64,000 bases of DNA from Macrocystis pyrifera (taxonomy: Eukaryota > Sar > Phaeophyceae > Laminariales > Laminariaceae): NCBI GenBank assembly GCA_031763025.1, contig JASSKH010000041.1, forward strand, positions 620,001-684,000. The letters are read 5' to 3'. The notes beneath the pieces were generated by a model. It searched no databases. It had not been told where the DNA came from and worked only from the letters and a program-made list of their open reading frames with translations. Position numbers and translations under genes: made by a program. Of this stretch, positions 37,401-48,200 are shown piece by piece. The first letter of the stretch is position 1. Every line of letters starts with the position of its first letter.

Positions 37401-38474
37401 TAAACCTTCGACGGCGTTGCTCGGACGATGTCGTGCACTGATTAAGACCTTGACGAGCAGCAACATGTCGCCCGCTCGCCCACGGGCGGCGACGAGGCTG
37501 ACCATGGCCGACAAAGCTACCCCTCGCCGCCCGCGGTCGGACAATAGGCGTGTGTCAATGCCCCGCTCGTCTCCTTTCCGATGAAAGTTGTCGTCTAATT
37601 TGTCTTCGAGCACGAGCGTGGCGAGAAATCTACGGAGCGAATCAACCACACAAGGTACTGGCGTCCGCGGCATCGGCTGGTTGCTGCCTACACCAGCAGA
37701 CGAGCCTGAGAAGTGACCAGCCAAGCAGAGAGGCGGCAGACTCGACAAAACAGGAGCAATTTGCTGCAGAAAGTCAGTGAGTTGCTCTTGGCTGCATTCG
37801 GGACTTCGAACAAACTCTAGCAGAGAGAAGAACAGCTGAAGCCCCAACAGCTGGTCGCCAGGAGCTGCACAGGAGGAAGGGTTGTCTTCCGAAGATCCAG
37901 CCATGCTCTCCCGAGCAACCATGTCATCGGGTGGCACGTCCGCTTTTCTATCATCCGTCTCCAACTGCATGCGCCGCTGGCGGCTCATAGCCGCATGTAC
38001 GCACTGCATGACGTGTATGCGCTGCGTCACCACTTCGCAGAAGGCATCGTCCTGAGAACACATATTCGACAGAGTCTTGAACAACTTCTGCCTGACTCGT
38101 GCCACAACCAGTGCCATCTCTTCCCGACTCAGGGAGGACACCGACAGACAGAGGCTTGCCTCTAGCCACTCATCCTCTTCGTCGCAGCTTCCAACCGCGG
38201 CCGCGCTAACCTGAGCCGACCGTGCGGCCTGATTATCCCGCACGTTACTGCTGTCTCTTCGTTCAGCAGATGCCTGCCCGAACTCCCTCGCACCCTTTCC
38301 AGCCAGTTCATCTCCAGTACCAACCAGTGTTGACAGGCCGACCTTGAGCCAATTGTAATCTTCATACGCTGGTGGGAGTACAGCTGCCGGCTCGACAGTG
38401 ACACCGCAACGCGTGGTGTCACCCTCGGGCGGTCCAGGTTGTACACGCAAACTAGTGGAGCTTGCTGCTCCCAT
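19421..38474 (-). CDS. HERC1-like giant HECT E3 ubiquitin ligase
   Basis: Eleven exons on the minus strand: 38474-37318, 37137-36530, 36323-36178, 35903-35694, 35332-34749, 34483-33014, 32846-31974, 31684-30907, 30611-28916, 28285-21992, 20668-19421. Together they encode about 5,020 aa, close to human HERC1 (4,861 aa). Order: HERC1-like N-terminal helical region with LSSLPPLCLAGH; seven RCC1 repeats; ConA/LamG-like domain; paired zinc finger; UBA; acidic tract; FN3; SPRY; HECT. HECT ligases take ubiquitin from an E2 onto a Cys, here in KAHTCFFSI near the C-terminus. The protein starts MGAASS, a possible N-myristoylation site. Most splice junctions are phase 0. Two A8 runs (35155-35162, 29554-29561) and a point near 31265-31285 break the frame by one base. 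Correcting each restores phase, so I favour sequence error over pseudogene. It is head-to-head with grpE. Confidence 0.9.
20669..21991 (-). other. 1.3-kb last intron of the HERC-like gene
   Basis: Donor AAG|GTGTGC and acceptor TTATAG|GTGAAG in minus-strand reading, phase 0. Most of the intron (20846-21633) is one element with terminal inverted repeats. Confidence 0.85.
20846..21633. mobile_element. 788-bp inverted-repeat transposon-like element
   Basis: The left end reads GGCCGGTCCTAACGGGGGC and the right end, reverse-complemented, GGCCGGTCTTAACGGGGGC. Each is followed inward by A-rich sequence (GAAAAAAAAACGAAAT and similar). No transposase ORF is present, so it would be a non-autonomous DNA element. 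No target duplication could be assigned with confidence. Confidence 0.75.
23280..23750 (-). other. SPRY domain of the HERC-like ligase
   Basis: Residues about 4020-4172. Key segments are SNYWEFQLDKSATNYLFIGV, WGFIGDRALYHKRTKVKAYG, GVTLNMDRGTLSFSKNG and GLYPAVAFYNQG, the usual SPRY strand order. SPRY domains bind protein partners and occur in HERC1. Confidence 0.92.
23752..24050 (-). other. fibronectin type III domain of the HERC-like ligase
   Basis: It directly precedes SPRY. Typical FN3 features are the early Trp (VALTWLP), the YEVQMA strand and the late GQVYRFRLRAV with conserved Tyr. An FN3-SPRY pair is a common protein-interaction module. Confidence 0.8.
25400..25670 (-). other. acidic low-complexity tract in the HERC-like ligase
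   Basis: About 90 residues made almost wholly of Glu, Asp and Gly, lying after the UBA. The opposite strand gives a long Ser/Pro-rich ORF (25527-26906) that is only a shadow of this composition. Confidence 0.9.
25884..26008 (-). other. UBA domain of the HERC-like ligase
   Basis: Residues about 3266-3307 read HLVDQLMVIGFPEEWCTMAL, then 13 residues to ASAWIVDNLDML. The MxxxGFP turn and the AxxWIxxN helix are typical of ubiquitin-associated domains, which bind ubiquitin. Confidence 0.9.
26100..26275 (-). other. paired C2H2 (Di19-like) zinc fingers in the HERC-like ligase
   Basis: Two fingers in tandem: CPFC ... H....H in VEHVLTKH, then CPIC ... H....H in THLELVHL. The paired CPxC fingers resemble the Di19/RNF114 type. 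They sit about 30 residues before the UBA, an arrangement suited to ubiquitin or chain binding (inference). Confidence 0.75.
27950..29115 (-). other. ConA/LamG-like domain of the HERC-like ligase
   Basis: Spans the intron at 28286-28915. The first half reads EDGLVFPAEFVLSN ... SITFWLLL, the second NTWTHVGLISEHNKLRLYFN ... VGKVPDG ... IASLRYFTRALSP. This is the pattern of concanavalin-like jelly-roll domains. The exon junction LRNTDNRLE|VCFGIPSMGNL keeps phase 0. Confidence 0.82.
34420..36665 (-). other. RCC1 seven-repeat propeller of the HERC-like ligase
   Basis: Seven repeats are marked by WTCGQNSYGELG, YTAGYNDNGQCG, VSFGYNYRGQLG, YAFGRNDFGQLA, QACGK(frameshift)NDYGQLG, LGFGRNDYGQLG and YVFGRNHHGQLG, each preceded by a CxxxHT-type turn. 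Seven repeats close one beta-propeller. The repeats are spread over six exons. Confidence 0.93.
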
Positions 38475-38915
38475 GTTCTCTCCTCAAGTCATGAAAACAT
38501 CAACGGGGCGCCTTCCGCGCCAAACACGACGAGATTCACGCTGTCGTTGCACACACACGTGTCTACGCTATACACTGTGGGTCCATACACTTTGGGGAAG
38601 CTGGAGTTGGCGTGAAGGTTGCTCTTTCCGCGCGTGCCGGTTTTGCTCCGGGACCTGTGTCTCTCGCGCAAGTCACCTGTTCCAGGAGAGGTAACATGAG
38701 AGGTCGACATCGAGAGAGAATCCCGCCGCATTTTGTGTATTTGGAAACGCTTCGAATAGGGGGCGTTATGGAGATATGGCAGGCATTACCCACGGTGCTT
38801 TCCATATTTGGTACGTGCTTTGTTGAGCTCGTTGTCGTGCGTGGCAAGCGCTTCAGGATTGTTGAGCGCCAACACACCCTTCGTGACTCCATCCACGTTT
38901 GTTCCGTAGGGAACA
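38475..38915. promoter_or_regulatory. shared promoter region of HERC-like gene and grpE
   Basis: Exactly 441 bp lie between the two start codons, which point away from each other. Both 5' UTRs and promoters must fit here. An in-frame stop just upstream of the grpE ATG fixes that start. No specific factor site was recognised. Confidence 0.6.
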
Positions 38916-41900
38916 ATGGTGAAGGGTGCAGTGAAGTCGCTTTTTTCGGTGGTTGTTCTGCTAGCGGCCGACGAAGGCTGCGCTTTTGTGAGCCCTGTTG
39001 GGCTGGCTTCGTTGGCATCCAGAACAGCAGTCGCCACGCCTTCGTCGAAGTCGCTTGCTCGAAGCTCGAGGCGGTGGGATACCCAGCAGGAAATGGAAGT
39101 GGGGAGCGGAGAAGTGCTTATCTCTAACGACCAGGTGTGAACATTGCAAGGGCCGATGCTTTTGGTGGAACCTTCATCAAGTACACACATGCAATTGCAA
39201 ATAGAGTGTGCGGCGGCGACATGTAGAAGGGCCGTATGTGTAACAGTAGGGTTACACCGAATGATACTGCTGTACAAGCGGCTGCCGGTTGCTTTCTGCT
39301 CCTGTGATGCGGCAAGCCTTTCGTGAACCCCTAAACACTGTCTGCTCTGGCCTCGGTGGTTGTGGGTACCATGTTCCGTGAATTCCCGGTGCCATTCGTC
39401 TACTACTACAGTCTGTGAGTACAACCCAAACGATCCACAGTCTGTAGCTGAAGTCTATACCCGTCCCTCGTACGGCAGTAGTACGTACCTGTACTGCTGT
39501 TACGTAAAAATGAACATGAACAAGGGTGACAGGTGGCAACATGCGGGAGCCTCGGACAATGTAGGACAAGGGAGAGGGTACACCATAGGGCGATGGACCG
39601 AGCGCCACCGCATGTTTTTACTTGGTAACGTAAGCCGGACACGACCCTGACCTTAACCCCGCACCAGCTACGGCGGTATCGCATATAGCTCGTGCGTGCT
39701 TTAGTAATATGAAGTGCCTGTTAAATATCAGTGTCTGGACGACCGGTGGGGTGATGACCGGCTCGGGTATATCGAGCTCTTAACCCTTCAAGGACTGCAG
39801 TCCCGTTCTAGGGACAAACCAGTCAAAATCTACAGTAATTAGTTTGTCCCCACAATGAGACTGCAGTCCTAAAAGGGTTAATAACCCCTTTGGGTGTTGG
39901 AGATATCGACCCAAACAATGATAACTTTGGTGTTACCAACCGCCTGCGAGCAGCGTGAGCTCTCAAAAGTACGGGCAGAATCATGTTGCGTCCGTGCCGT
40001 ACGACTTCTGGCGTTGAAACTCGGACGCCAATTTCGTGTCACCCCCCACGCAGTTGCCATCGCTGAAATCGTCCCTTTTTTTTAATCGTCATTTTTCCCC
40101 TCTGAAGCCCCAAGAGGGGCAAGACGCCTAGCAGTGCTGTACTGCTTTATTAATAGATGAGAAATGCTGTTAGGTGTAACGACCTAAAGAATGACACGTG
40201 CGGTATCATATAATCTACTGTGAAGGAAGAGCGTGCAAGAGTACAATGGTCAATGCGCGCGCGTCGCACATCTCCCTGCGTTGCACGTCAGACGTATTCC
40301 CTATCCCCTACCCCAGCAGCCAGGGCTGCTTCGCGCCGATACTGTAACCATCATTTAGTTTCGACAAGTTCTCCGTCCCAAGTCCCACAGTTTTTCCCTG
40401 TCTAATCCTCAAGGGTATAATATAGTTGCTCTATGTACGGCACCAAGGTAGCTGCCTCTCGTCACGTTCCATATAGTTTGCGAACGGCATCAAGCCGCCG
40501 CCGCGCTAGCCGAAACGATCGAGCACTGCCCTAGATCCCACCGGACCTTTTCAGGCAAATTTTAAACGTAACGAGACAGCTTTCGCGGACTTTAATTGCG
40601 CGCCATGCATTGTATATAAAACCCCTGTTCTGGCAGGTACTGGGGCAATGTAGTCATTCCCATTGACTAGAGCCAACTTTTTTGTGAGAATCCTCGGCAG
40701 ACATCGATCGACAAAACCAACGACACCGTCATGAAATCAGGACGGAATGCCCTGGTTAAGGTCTCCGACCCAGCCTAGTGTCACAGTGCTCACACCTCGG
40801 TCAGTGATATGTGGCGTGGACTGACCAGGTGTCTGATAAAAAAACATTTTGGCGCTGGTTTGTAGAAGACAGACGACGAAAAATCTCGACCCCTCTCCGA
40901 CGGCAAAAAAAAGACCATTTTTCAGGTTTGACATCGATTGACAAACCCAACGATTACGTCACGAACTCTGAATGAAGCGCGCTGGTTAGAGGCTCCGGCC
41001 CACACTAGTATCACAGTTCTCACACCTCGATCGGTGCTATGTGGCGTGGGTGGGCCAAGCGTCTACTAAAAACTTGTTTGGTAGCTGGTGTGTAGAAAAC
41101 AGACGACGAAAACTCTTGATTCCTCTCCGTTGGCGTAAAAAATAACTTTTTGAAAGTTTTGACGAAGATCATAGGACGCCGCGGCCAACCTCTCGCCCCC
41201 TAGACCACGGATTCCAATGATATCTCCGAGGCCATAATTTACACTCATTGGCCTTGCCCGGTACGAAGCTCGTTGACCGTAGGTGGATTTCATGTTGAGA
41301 TCGAAGGTCAATCGTCTTGTGACTGCGGGTGTGCGAGCTGCGAGCTGTGTCTTTCTTCTTCTAGTTTATGTGCGGCGTGATTCGTGTGGTTCTCGTGGTT
41401 CCCGTTGATACAGCGATTTTATTGGACGATGGCTCCCGTCGTTCGCGTTATTTCAGCCGTTTGATTGGAAGATAGCTGGCGTCAACTGCCCGGTATTATT
41501 TTACACTTGCCACCTTTTCACGAATCCAACTCACCACTCAAGTTGATGGAGCCATTGCCGCACTTCGCACCTGGCCTCTCAAGCAGTCCGTGTTCTGATG
41601 GGAGCTCGGCTCGGAACAGCATCTTCCTTTTCGTCTTTCCCGTTTTCCGCTCTTTGGCATGAAAAAACGGCATAAGATGAAGTCACTACTTGTGCACCGT
41701 CTATATATGCTTGTACACTATACGGTACCGCATACTCGGACACGGCAAGGTGTTGCCCACCCTGCCTCTGTAGGAAGTGGACGAACCTCACTTTTCCGTA
41801 ACTGCCACCCCAAAAGCGGTACAGGAAATCGCATGCTTCACGTAGCGAAACCGCCGAAGATCGACACCTCGTACGCAGTATATCTATCCCGTGCTCTCCT

Positions 41901-44211
41901 AAAAGCTGGGCGCACCCCTTTCTTGCTGTTGATGCGCTTCTCGTCCTCTTATCCAGACTTCCGGACCATTTTCATCCTGGGTCAAGAAAGCTGCCGGTCG
42001 ACTCGGACGAGGACCTTTCTCCCGCAAGGCGAAAAAGAAGGACGAGGTGGACGACCTGTTGAACTCGGACGCCTTCCTGCTAAAAAAGGTGGAGATTCTT
42101 CGCAAGCAGATCAAGAAGACCGAGGCGGAAATCGAAGAAGCCAACCTGGCGGCGGCACAGGAGTGGAAGGAATGGGGGCCGCAGGTCAGTGGTTGACTCG
42201 GAGAGTCTGAGTGGGAGCATAACGCGTCTGTCTGCATGTTCGACTTCCGTCATGCGTGGACGATGTCAGAGAAAGGGCCTCTATCCGTTTTTTGGTATCG
42301 AAATCCTGCAGAAGAACTGTAATGTTGATTGTCTGGAATTGCACAACACAAAAAGCGCTTCGCCGTAATATACGTGGAGGCGGTTAAACCTTGTGCTGCT
42401 GCGAAGATGACCCCCACTATTTCCGAATAGTGTGTCGCCGAGAAGGTGGGTGCAGTTCTAGCAGTTCTACAAGGGTGAAGGTGACCTTCCCGCCCATAGT
42501 TTTAAGATAACAATCACAGCCGTTCCCACCGTGCGCGTGAAGAAGAGGCAGCCGTCGCGAGATATGCTTGTGCAGGCGATAGTTTTTTTTGCCCATGAGC
42601 CCTCCCTAACCTGTCGCTTGTGACTTACTTCTGTCGCTGATGGTCTCGCCTTCCTTGCGCGCAGGTGGAGCGACTAGAGAAGGAGTTTGACCTGTTGAAG
42701 TCGCGAGGAGGCGATGCCGTCTCCCAGGCGTACGACAAGGGCAAAGCCGAGGCCTTGAATGACATCCTTGGGGTAGGAGACAACTTCGAGCGTGCGGCGG
42801 CAGCGATCAGCGCGGAGACTGATGGCGAGCGAGCCGTGGTAGCATACTACAAGGATGCCTACGATGTAATGATGGGGTGTGTGGAGGGTCTTGGCCTCAA
42901 GGAAGTAGAAACGGTGAGCACCCAAGATATATCGATATCCTACGTACCTTTAGTCCTGTATATATCTTCTGGTAGGCAGTTGCTATTTGTCTGTTGGAGA
43001 TCCTCCGGTTTCCAGAACCGCTAGTAAAATAGAGTTTTCTGCCGTTTTTTTATTTTCTGCCTGGTATATGATTTTACGTACAGTACAATACTGTAGTTGG
43101 GACTTCCGGCTTCGTGGTGGCTCAAACCCACTCGACCCGTCTATGAAAAAAGCGCGCTCTACCACTCATCGGAGCCGCGTCACACTACAGTAGCTTAAAC
43201 TGCATAGTTCAGGAAAACAGCGTTCCAATTTTCTCGCGCCAGCTCTTTGCCTTGACTCTCGGATCTCTTTTTCACAAATGCGCCCAAAATCGTTGTCGTA
43301 TGTTCCAGCTTGGCGCGCCGTTCGACTACAACATCCACAACGCCATTATGCGCGAAAACACGGACGAGTACGGCGAAGACGAAGTCTGCAAGGTGAGTAA
43401 GAACAGGGACGTAGTGATGGTCTGGCGAGTTGCTTGTGCCAGTCATCCAGTCGGCTCCCCAATTGAACTCCACCAGGGCCGAAGCATGATACATTTTGTT
43501 TCTGAGTTGCGCCCGACGAGACTTGTGCCAACCACAATGCGTAGAAACTCAGAGGTGCCCTAACATGGTGGCCGTGTCTTCACCGGAAGTGGTACTCTAC
43601 AATCGTGCCTGCACGGGTTCAACACGGTGAACGGGACGATTTTGTGCTCGCACTCGACACCGATACGCATTCAGATGCACCTACAGTACTGTATACCAGG
43701 TATTTTTAAGAGGCTCCTCAATTGAGCTTTAAATCTCACCCAAAAATATACAGTACACTTTTAGTTGAAATTATTTTTTTAATCCGGTGAACAATCCTGT
43801 GGCCGAGGTATCAAGAAAAATATGAAAACGAAGCGGTGAGATGAAAAAATTACTTCATCTTATGTCACATGTTGTGATACACTATTAACAGTGCTGTGAC
43901 TGTATTCCAACCATATTGGGTAGTCCCTCAGTGCCCTCAAGGAGCCCCGTCAGTCAAAAATATTTAGGCCAAAATGTGCTACTCCTATCGTAGCACGCCT
44001 CTTCCATCATCAACTTCTTCGTTCGTGCTGGAACGACGTGTCTCAGGACCTTGCGCTTGCGGGGTCGCCTTCGTCAACACTTCTCGCCGTCCGTTACCCC
44101 GCATCTTGGCAACTCCTTCCCAACTTTTTTTCGCAGGTTTTCCAGAAGGGCTACCAATTTGGGGACACTTTGGTGCGGCCGGCCATGGTCGCGGTCGCCG
44201 TTCCCGCCTAG
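38916..44211 (+). CDS. grpE: plastid GrpE, Hsp70 nucleotide-exchange factor
   Basis: Five exons: 38916-39134, 41957-42184, 42665-42913, 43309-43392, 44137-44211, all phase 0, giving 284 aa. GrpE speeds ADP release from DnaK-type Hsp70. The N-terminus is a signal peptide ending DEGCAFVSP, an ASAF-like plastid motif. Residues about 95-170 form the long GrpE coiled coil (KKVEILRKQIKKTEAEIEEA ...). The head domain is recognised by DILGVGDNFERA, FDYNIHNAIM and the closing VFQKGYQFGDTLVRPAMVAV. An in-frame TAG just upstream of the ATG supports the start. The gene appears intact. Intron 1 is 2.8 kb and repeat-rich. Confidence 0.94.
39780..39881. mobile_element. 102-bp palindromic MITE-like element
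   Basis: The left arm TTAACCCTTCAAGGACTGCA and the right arm, reverse-complemented, TTAACCCTTTTAGGACTGCA pair over more than 20 bases. Inside lie GGGACAAAC and TTTGTCCCC, which also pair. A partial relative is at 14931-14955 in a larC intron. Confidence 0.75.
39901..40075 (+). repeat. dispersed repeat, copy 2
   Basis: Partner of 18587-18765 in the same orientation, located in grpE intron 1. Similarity may extend about 50 bases further downstream with lower identity. No coding capacity. Confidence 0.6.
40700..41160. repeat. 230-bp tandem duplication in grpE intron 1
   Basis: Unit 1 starts ACATCGATCGACAAAACCAA (40701), unit 2 ACATCGATTGACAAACCCAA (40931). Both contain CTCACACCTCG, ATGTGGCGTG and CAGACGACGAAAA in the same order. 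The copies are clearly diverged, so the duplication is old. Confidence 0.85.
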
Positions 44212-45201
44212 CTGAATTTTAGTGGGTTGCTTTTGGTGTCGTTCGATCTGCGCCATACTGCCGCGCCGCAATGCGCAGCGAAATGCGACTAGCTCGTGGT
44301 AACGTGGAGCGCTCGGCGTGGGACTCTGCTGGTTAGGTTTGTCTTTTTTTTTTTTTTTTTTTTTTTATCCTCCGGCGGATTGGTAAAAATAAAGCTTAAG
44401 CTCACCAGTTAGGTTTGTCGTTGCAGCTTTTGTGTGGTACATACCATTGCTTTTATTTTGTACTATGTCGGGTAGTTTTTTGGGTTGACAATTGTCTCCA
44501 CAGGTTACTTGGAAGTCAGCTAGACGATGATGCCACGACTTTTCGCAAGCGATCCATGTCGAATCTGCCAGGTCAGCTCTGCTGTGACCGTGAGCGCTTT
44601 TCAACTTGGTGTTCTGGGAGTACTACCATCTTGATTAAGCGCGCACAAAGACGCCTGTCTACTGGTGGTACAACGGCAAAGCGAGAACTCTTAATATATT
44701 GCCAAACCAAAACAACATGTTTCGCGCCCGGGTTATCGCACCGATATTGGTAGGCGTGTATGATTTTTTCCCCGAAATCCATCGTACGCCCTGCACGATT
44801 CGGACTGCCTCATGCACCGTACTCCAAATAGTAAGCACGCCCTGCGCTGTGGACCGAGTGGAAGCGGAGTCACACTTACATCTAGCACTGATTACAGGAG
44901 CAACTTTTCTCACGCGCTCAACTTTCGTACACCTCATTCTGCCAGTCTAGTGTCGCAAACTTTGCGCGATGCCGCTCGAATGATATCAATACGCCACAGC
45001 AAGGGCGCACGAAAGAAATTCGCCGGGGTTCAGCAGTCCCACTACGTAATCTCCACCGGTGGAAACACGAACACCGTATTTGAACGGCAGCTAGCTCGTC
45101 GCGGTGCAAGCATGCCCCGGCTGACGCTACTCTCAACCCAACCACCTAAGCCACACGCTACGATTTCGACAATGCGCCAGACTAGCCCTTGGTAACGCGC
45201 A
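44212..45201. other. 1-kb spacer between convergent grpE and SNRNP40
   Basis: Holds the 3' regions of both genes. A 23-base T-run at 44344-44366 with an adjoining hairpin looks like the 3' end of a retroposed element on the minus strand. No gene is supported. Confidence 0.6.
44344..44405 (-). repeat. poly(A)-tailed retroposon 3' end, copy 1
   Basis: Read on the minus strand: AAGCTTTATTTTTACCAATC, then an imperfect hairpin (ATCCGCC/GGAGGAT), then A23. The same order, AAGCTTTTTTTACCC plus a GATCTCC/GGAGGATC hairpin plus an A-rich tail, occurs at 61613-61676. Likely the 3' end of a SINE or LINE. Confidence 0.6.
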
Positions 45202-48200
45202 CTAAGCTCCAATCTCGCCCAGGTAGATGTTCTTGTCCGAGCCGCATGAGCCGATGATGCTTTCGGTGGGGTGGAACGCGACCTGCATGACACGGTGGGA
45301 CGGAAGGCGAACGTATTTTGTACGGGGGGGGCTGAGCGGCCATTCTAGAGACGCGTGCAATACCACCTCTTTGACGACATAACGAAATTAACGGGAAATA
45401 CCATGCACTTCACCTTTTAACGGCATTCGACGCCAATACAAAAGTTCCCTTCCTCCAGAAGCCAGTTAAGCTCGCCCCCCTTGCCGTCTAAAAAAAACGG
45501 CACCTTGATACAAGAGGGGCGAGTCCTTCGAAATGTACGCTTGTAGTGTCCACATAAAATAGCAGCAGAATTTCAGATAGGGGCGTTAGGACCGCGATAT
45601 TTGTATTCCGCGTGGTGAGTTCCCCGTATTCAGACTTCACAAGAAAAGTGGCGCGTTCGCCACACCAAGATGTAAAATCCAACATGCCGAGATCAGCTAC
45701 AATCGCTGTGCCCTGCTCCATACCGTACTATTTTTGGCACCTGGCACCACGCGCATCACGAGCAATTCAATTCAACAACAAGTTTGACACCCTACCCACC
45801 TCATTGACTGAGCCCGTGTGCCCAGGCAAAAAGTACAGTTCCTGCGTTGACGGCTCGTCCCAGATATGCACCGTCTGATCTGAAGAACCCGCTGACACCA
45901 TCTCCCCGTCCGGTGACCACGCACATTTGAGGAGGTTTTTCTCCCCTCCGTGCTGCAAAATGGTAGCAAAACGTTAGGGGGCAGGGGATACGTGCGGGCA
46001 TGACAAATAATTCAGGCGCTGTCAACAAAGATGGGTCCCCTCGCGGCCAGCTCTCGCTTATTATAAAGAAGTCACGTTCGGTGTCGTCTTGCCACACCCC
46101 GACACGAAGAAGAGCCACGGAAAATGCGTGGTTGGTGGAGAAGTGGGTGACCTCAGATCCAGCTTGCTCCGTTGTGCATCGCGAGCCGGAACGGCTCCAC
46201 ATATACTCCAGTGCAAGATAAATAAAATTCTGGCGCGTATACAAGTATGACATCCAGCATCATAGAACTACTTACTTAGATCTCGATCTCTGAGCGTGCT
46301 CGGTTGGTACATCCCTGGCCTCTCAGAGCTCCCACTTGGGAATCGCCTCCTTTTATACTTGCCGGACCGTTCCAGCGAGTCTTTGTTTTCTCCATTTCTC
46401 GTCGTACTTTCAGTCCTTCTTTCCTTTTTTCTTCTTTCGTTTCGTGTGCGTGCGTGTACTCCGAGCACAGTTGCGCGGGTGAACCCGGCACCGTCGCGGG
46501 TGTCAGCGGATGCTGGCGAGTAGAGGGGGAGTTGCAAGGAGCGCGGTCGCCGCTTTCGTGCCTAGGCGTCGCGTGTGCCTCGAGACACGAGGGATGCATC
46601 AATAGGCTCTGTCTGGCCTCCATTTATGATTTTGGATAGAGTACGTACGAGTATTTAAGGGTCGTTCGGGATTGTAAGATAATATTCAAGCGGTGCTTAT
46701 TTTCGCGACCGGGTTGAGAGTCACAAGAGGGAGGTACCCCGAATGAGCACCGGGCTTCAAGCGAGGCGGGCGACGGGGCTCACTGTGAAGGAGAGGGAAG
46801 GAGGCTTTACCCGGACTGAATCGGTGGCGAGATGGTCGCGAGAGGGGCGGGCGGCGTACGAGGCTGAGAGAGAAGCTCTGCTGTAAGATTTTTTCTTTTT
46901 TTGGACTGGTGTAAGGTGTTCCACTCAGGTAGTAAATTATTACATGAAAGGAGACGGGGATTTTTTTCTTTTAGAATTTTTCGGTTTCATTTTCGTTGTT
47001 TTTGCTGTGTTGCTGTGCCGTTCTGTGCTTTATCTTTCGTACATACGACGAGTATGTACACAGACACAGAGCATATCGAAAGAAGAAAGTAAGTACCCTA
47101 CCTGGGGTATGTACGTATGTACGACGTGTGAGCGAGCGTAGCGGAAAACCGCCCGCGACGCGAAGCATATGTGGCGTCCGAGCTGTTTTCTCCTGAAGCA
47201 TGGCGGCGGGACTCTTGGCATTATCAAGTCGCCAGTTTGCAGCTAACTACAGGGGCCATAAAAAAAAACAATATTCAATCATGGACCTCTGTCCGCTTCG
47301 CATAATTTGATGTTTCCTTCCTGAGCGAGCGTAGCGGGCGGCGAAGGCCGCCCGCGGAGCGAAGCGCCTTGTATATCATACGTGTGTCAACGACTAAGAC
47401 GCCTGATCTATGAGCAAGGCAGTTTCGCTGCGAGTATCCTCTGCCGACGTATATCCTGAGCGACGGAAAAAAAAAACAATCAAGAAAACGAAGGAAATTG
47501 GTCAGGTGCCCAACAAACATCACCTTGATGCCCCGGAACGTCTTCTCCAGGCGGTTTTGATTGGCGAATGGGCGCACGTCCCACATCATGACGCTGTTGT
47601 CCATGGAGTTGGACAGAAGGTGGTTGCCATCTGGGCTGAGCGAGAGACCTGCGATTCAACACGCGTATCGGTGGGAGAAGGAAACGTTGTACGTATTGCG
47701 GGCGTGTCGGTGTCATTCATGGCGCCCTCTAGACGGTTATAATATAATCTTTTTCAAGTCGAGGTTATCTTATTTGGTGGGTAATTAGCTGGGTACCAAT
47801 CGAATTGTTTTCAGCAATTTCTGCTTCTAACAACACTTTGTCAAGGGTCTTACTACCTTCGTCTGAATCAGCCAATATTTCTTCTATACGTCTAAGTATT
47901 TTGATCTCACTAACCTTCACCAATAAACGACAAGAAAAAACGTGCACTGAGAGCAGAGCTGGGCAACTCCTTGCATTTCGCATGTAGAACATCCCATTGA
48001 GGAGCAGGAGATCCCCACTCGTCGAACAACGAAAAAGAGTCTCGACGATGTTGCAGACCTCGATAGAACGGACACGGAAATACACCGTTCTGGCGATTCA
48101 TCACTGGACTATGCTTTCCACGCCCCAGACGCCCCTCCCCTCTGGCCACGCACCTGTTACCGTGTCGGTGTGCCCCTGCATAGTGTAGGCGAGGTCGAGT

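Larger units (their letters stand above)
39135..41956 (+). other. 2.8-kb first intron of grpE
   Basis: Donor CAG|GTGTGA and acceptor TTATCCAG. It holds a palindromic 102-bp element (39780-39881), the second copy of a dispersed repeat (39901-40075) and a 230-bp tandem duplication (40700-41160). No other coding sequence is supported. Confidence 0.85.

Noticed and set aside
38486..39424. Minus-strand ORFs upstream of the HERC-like start
   Set aside because: They lie opposite grpE exon 1, whose + frame has a signal peptide, ASAF-like motif and correct donor. They are likely shadows, although extra 5' exons of the HERC-like gene cannot be excluded.
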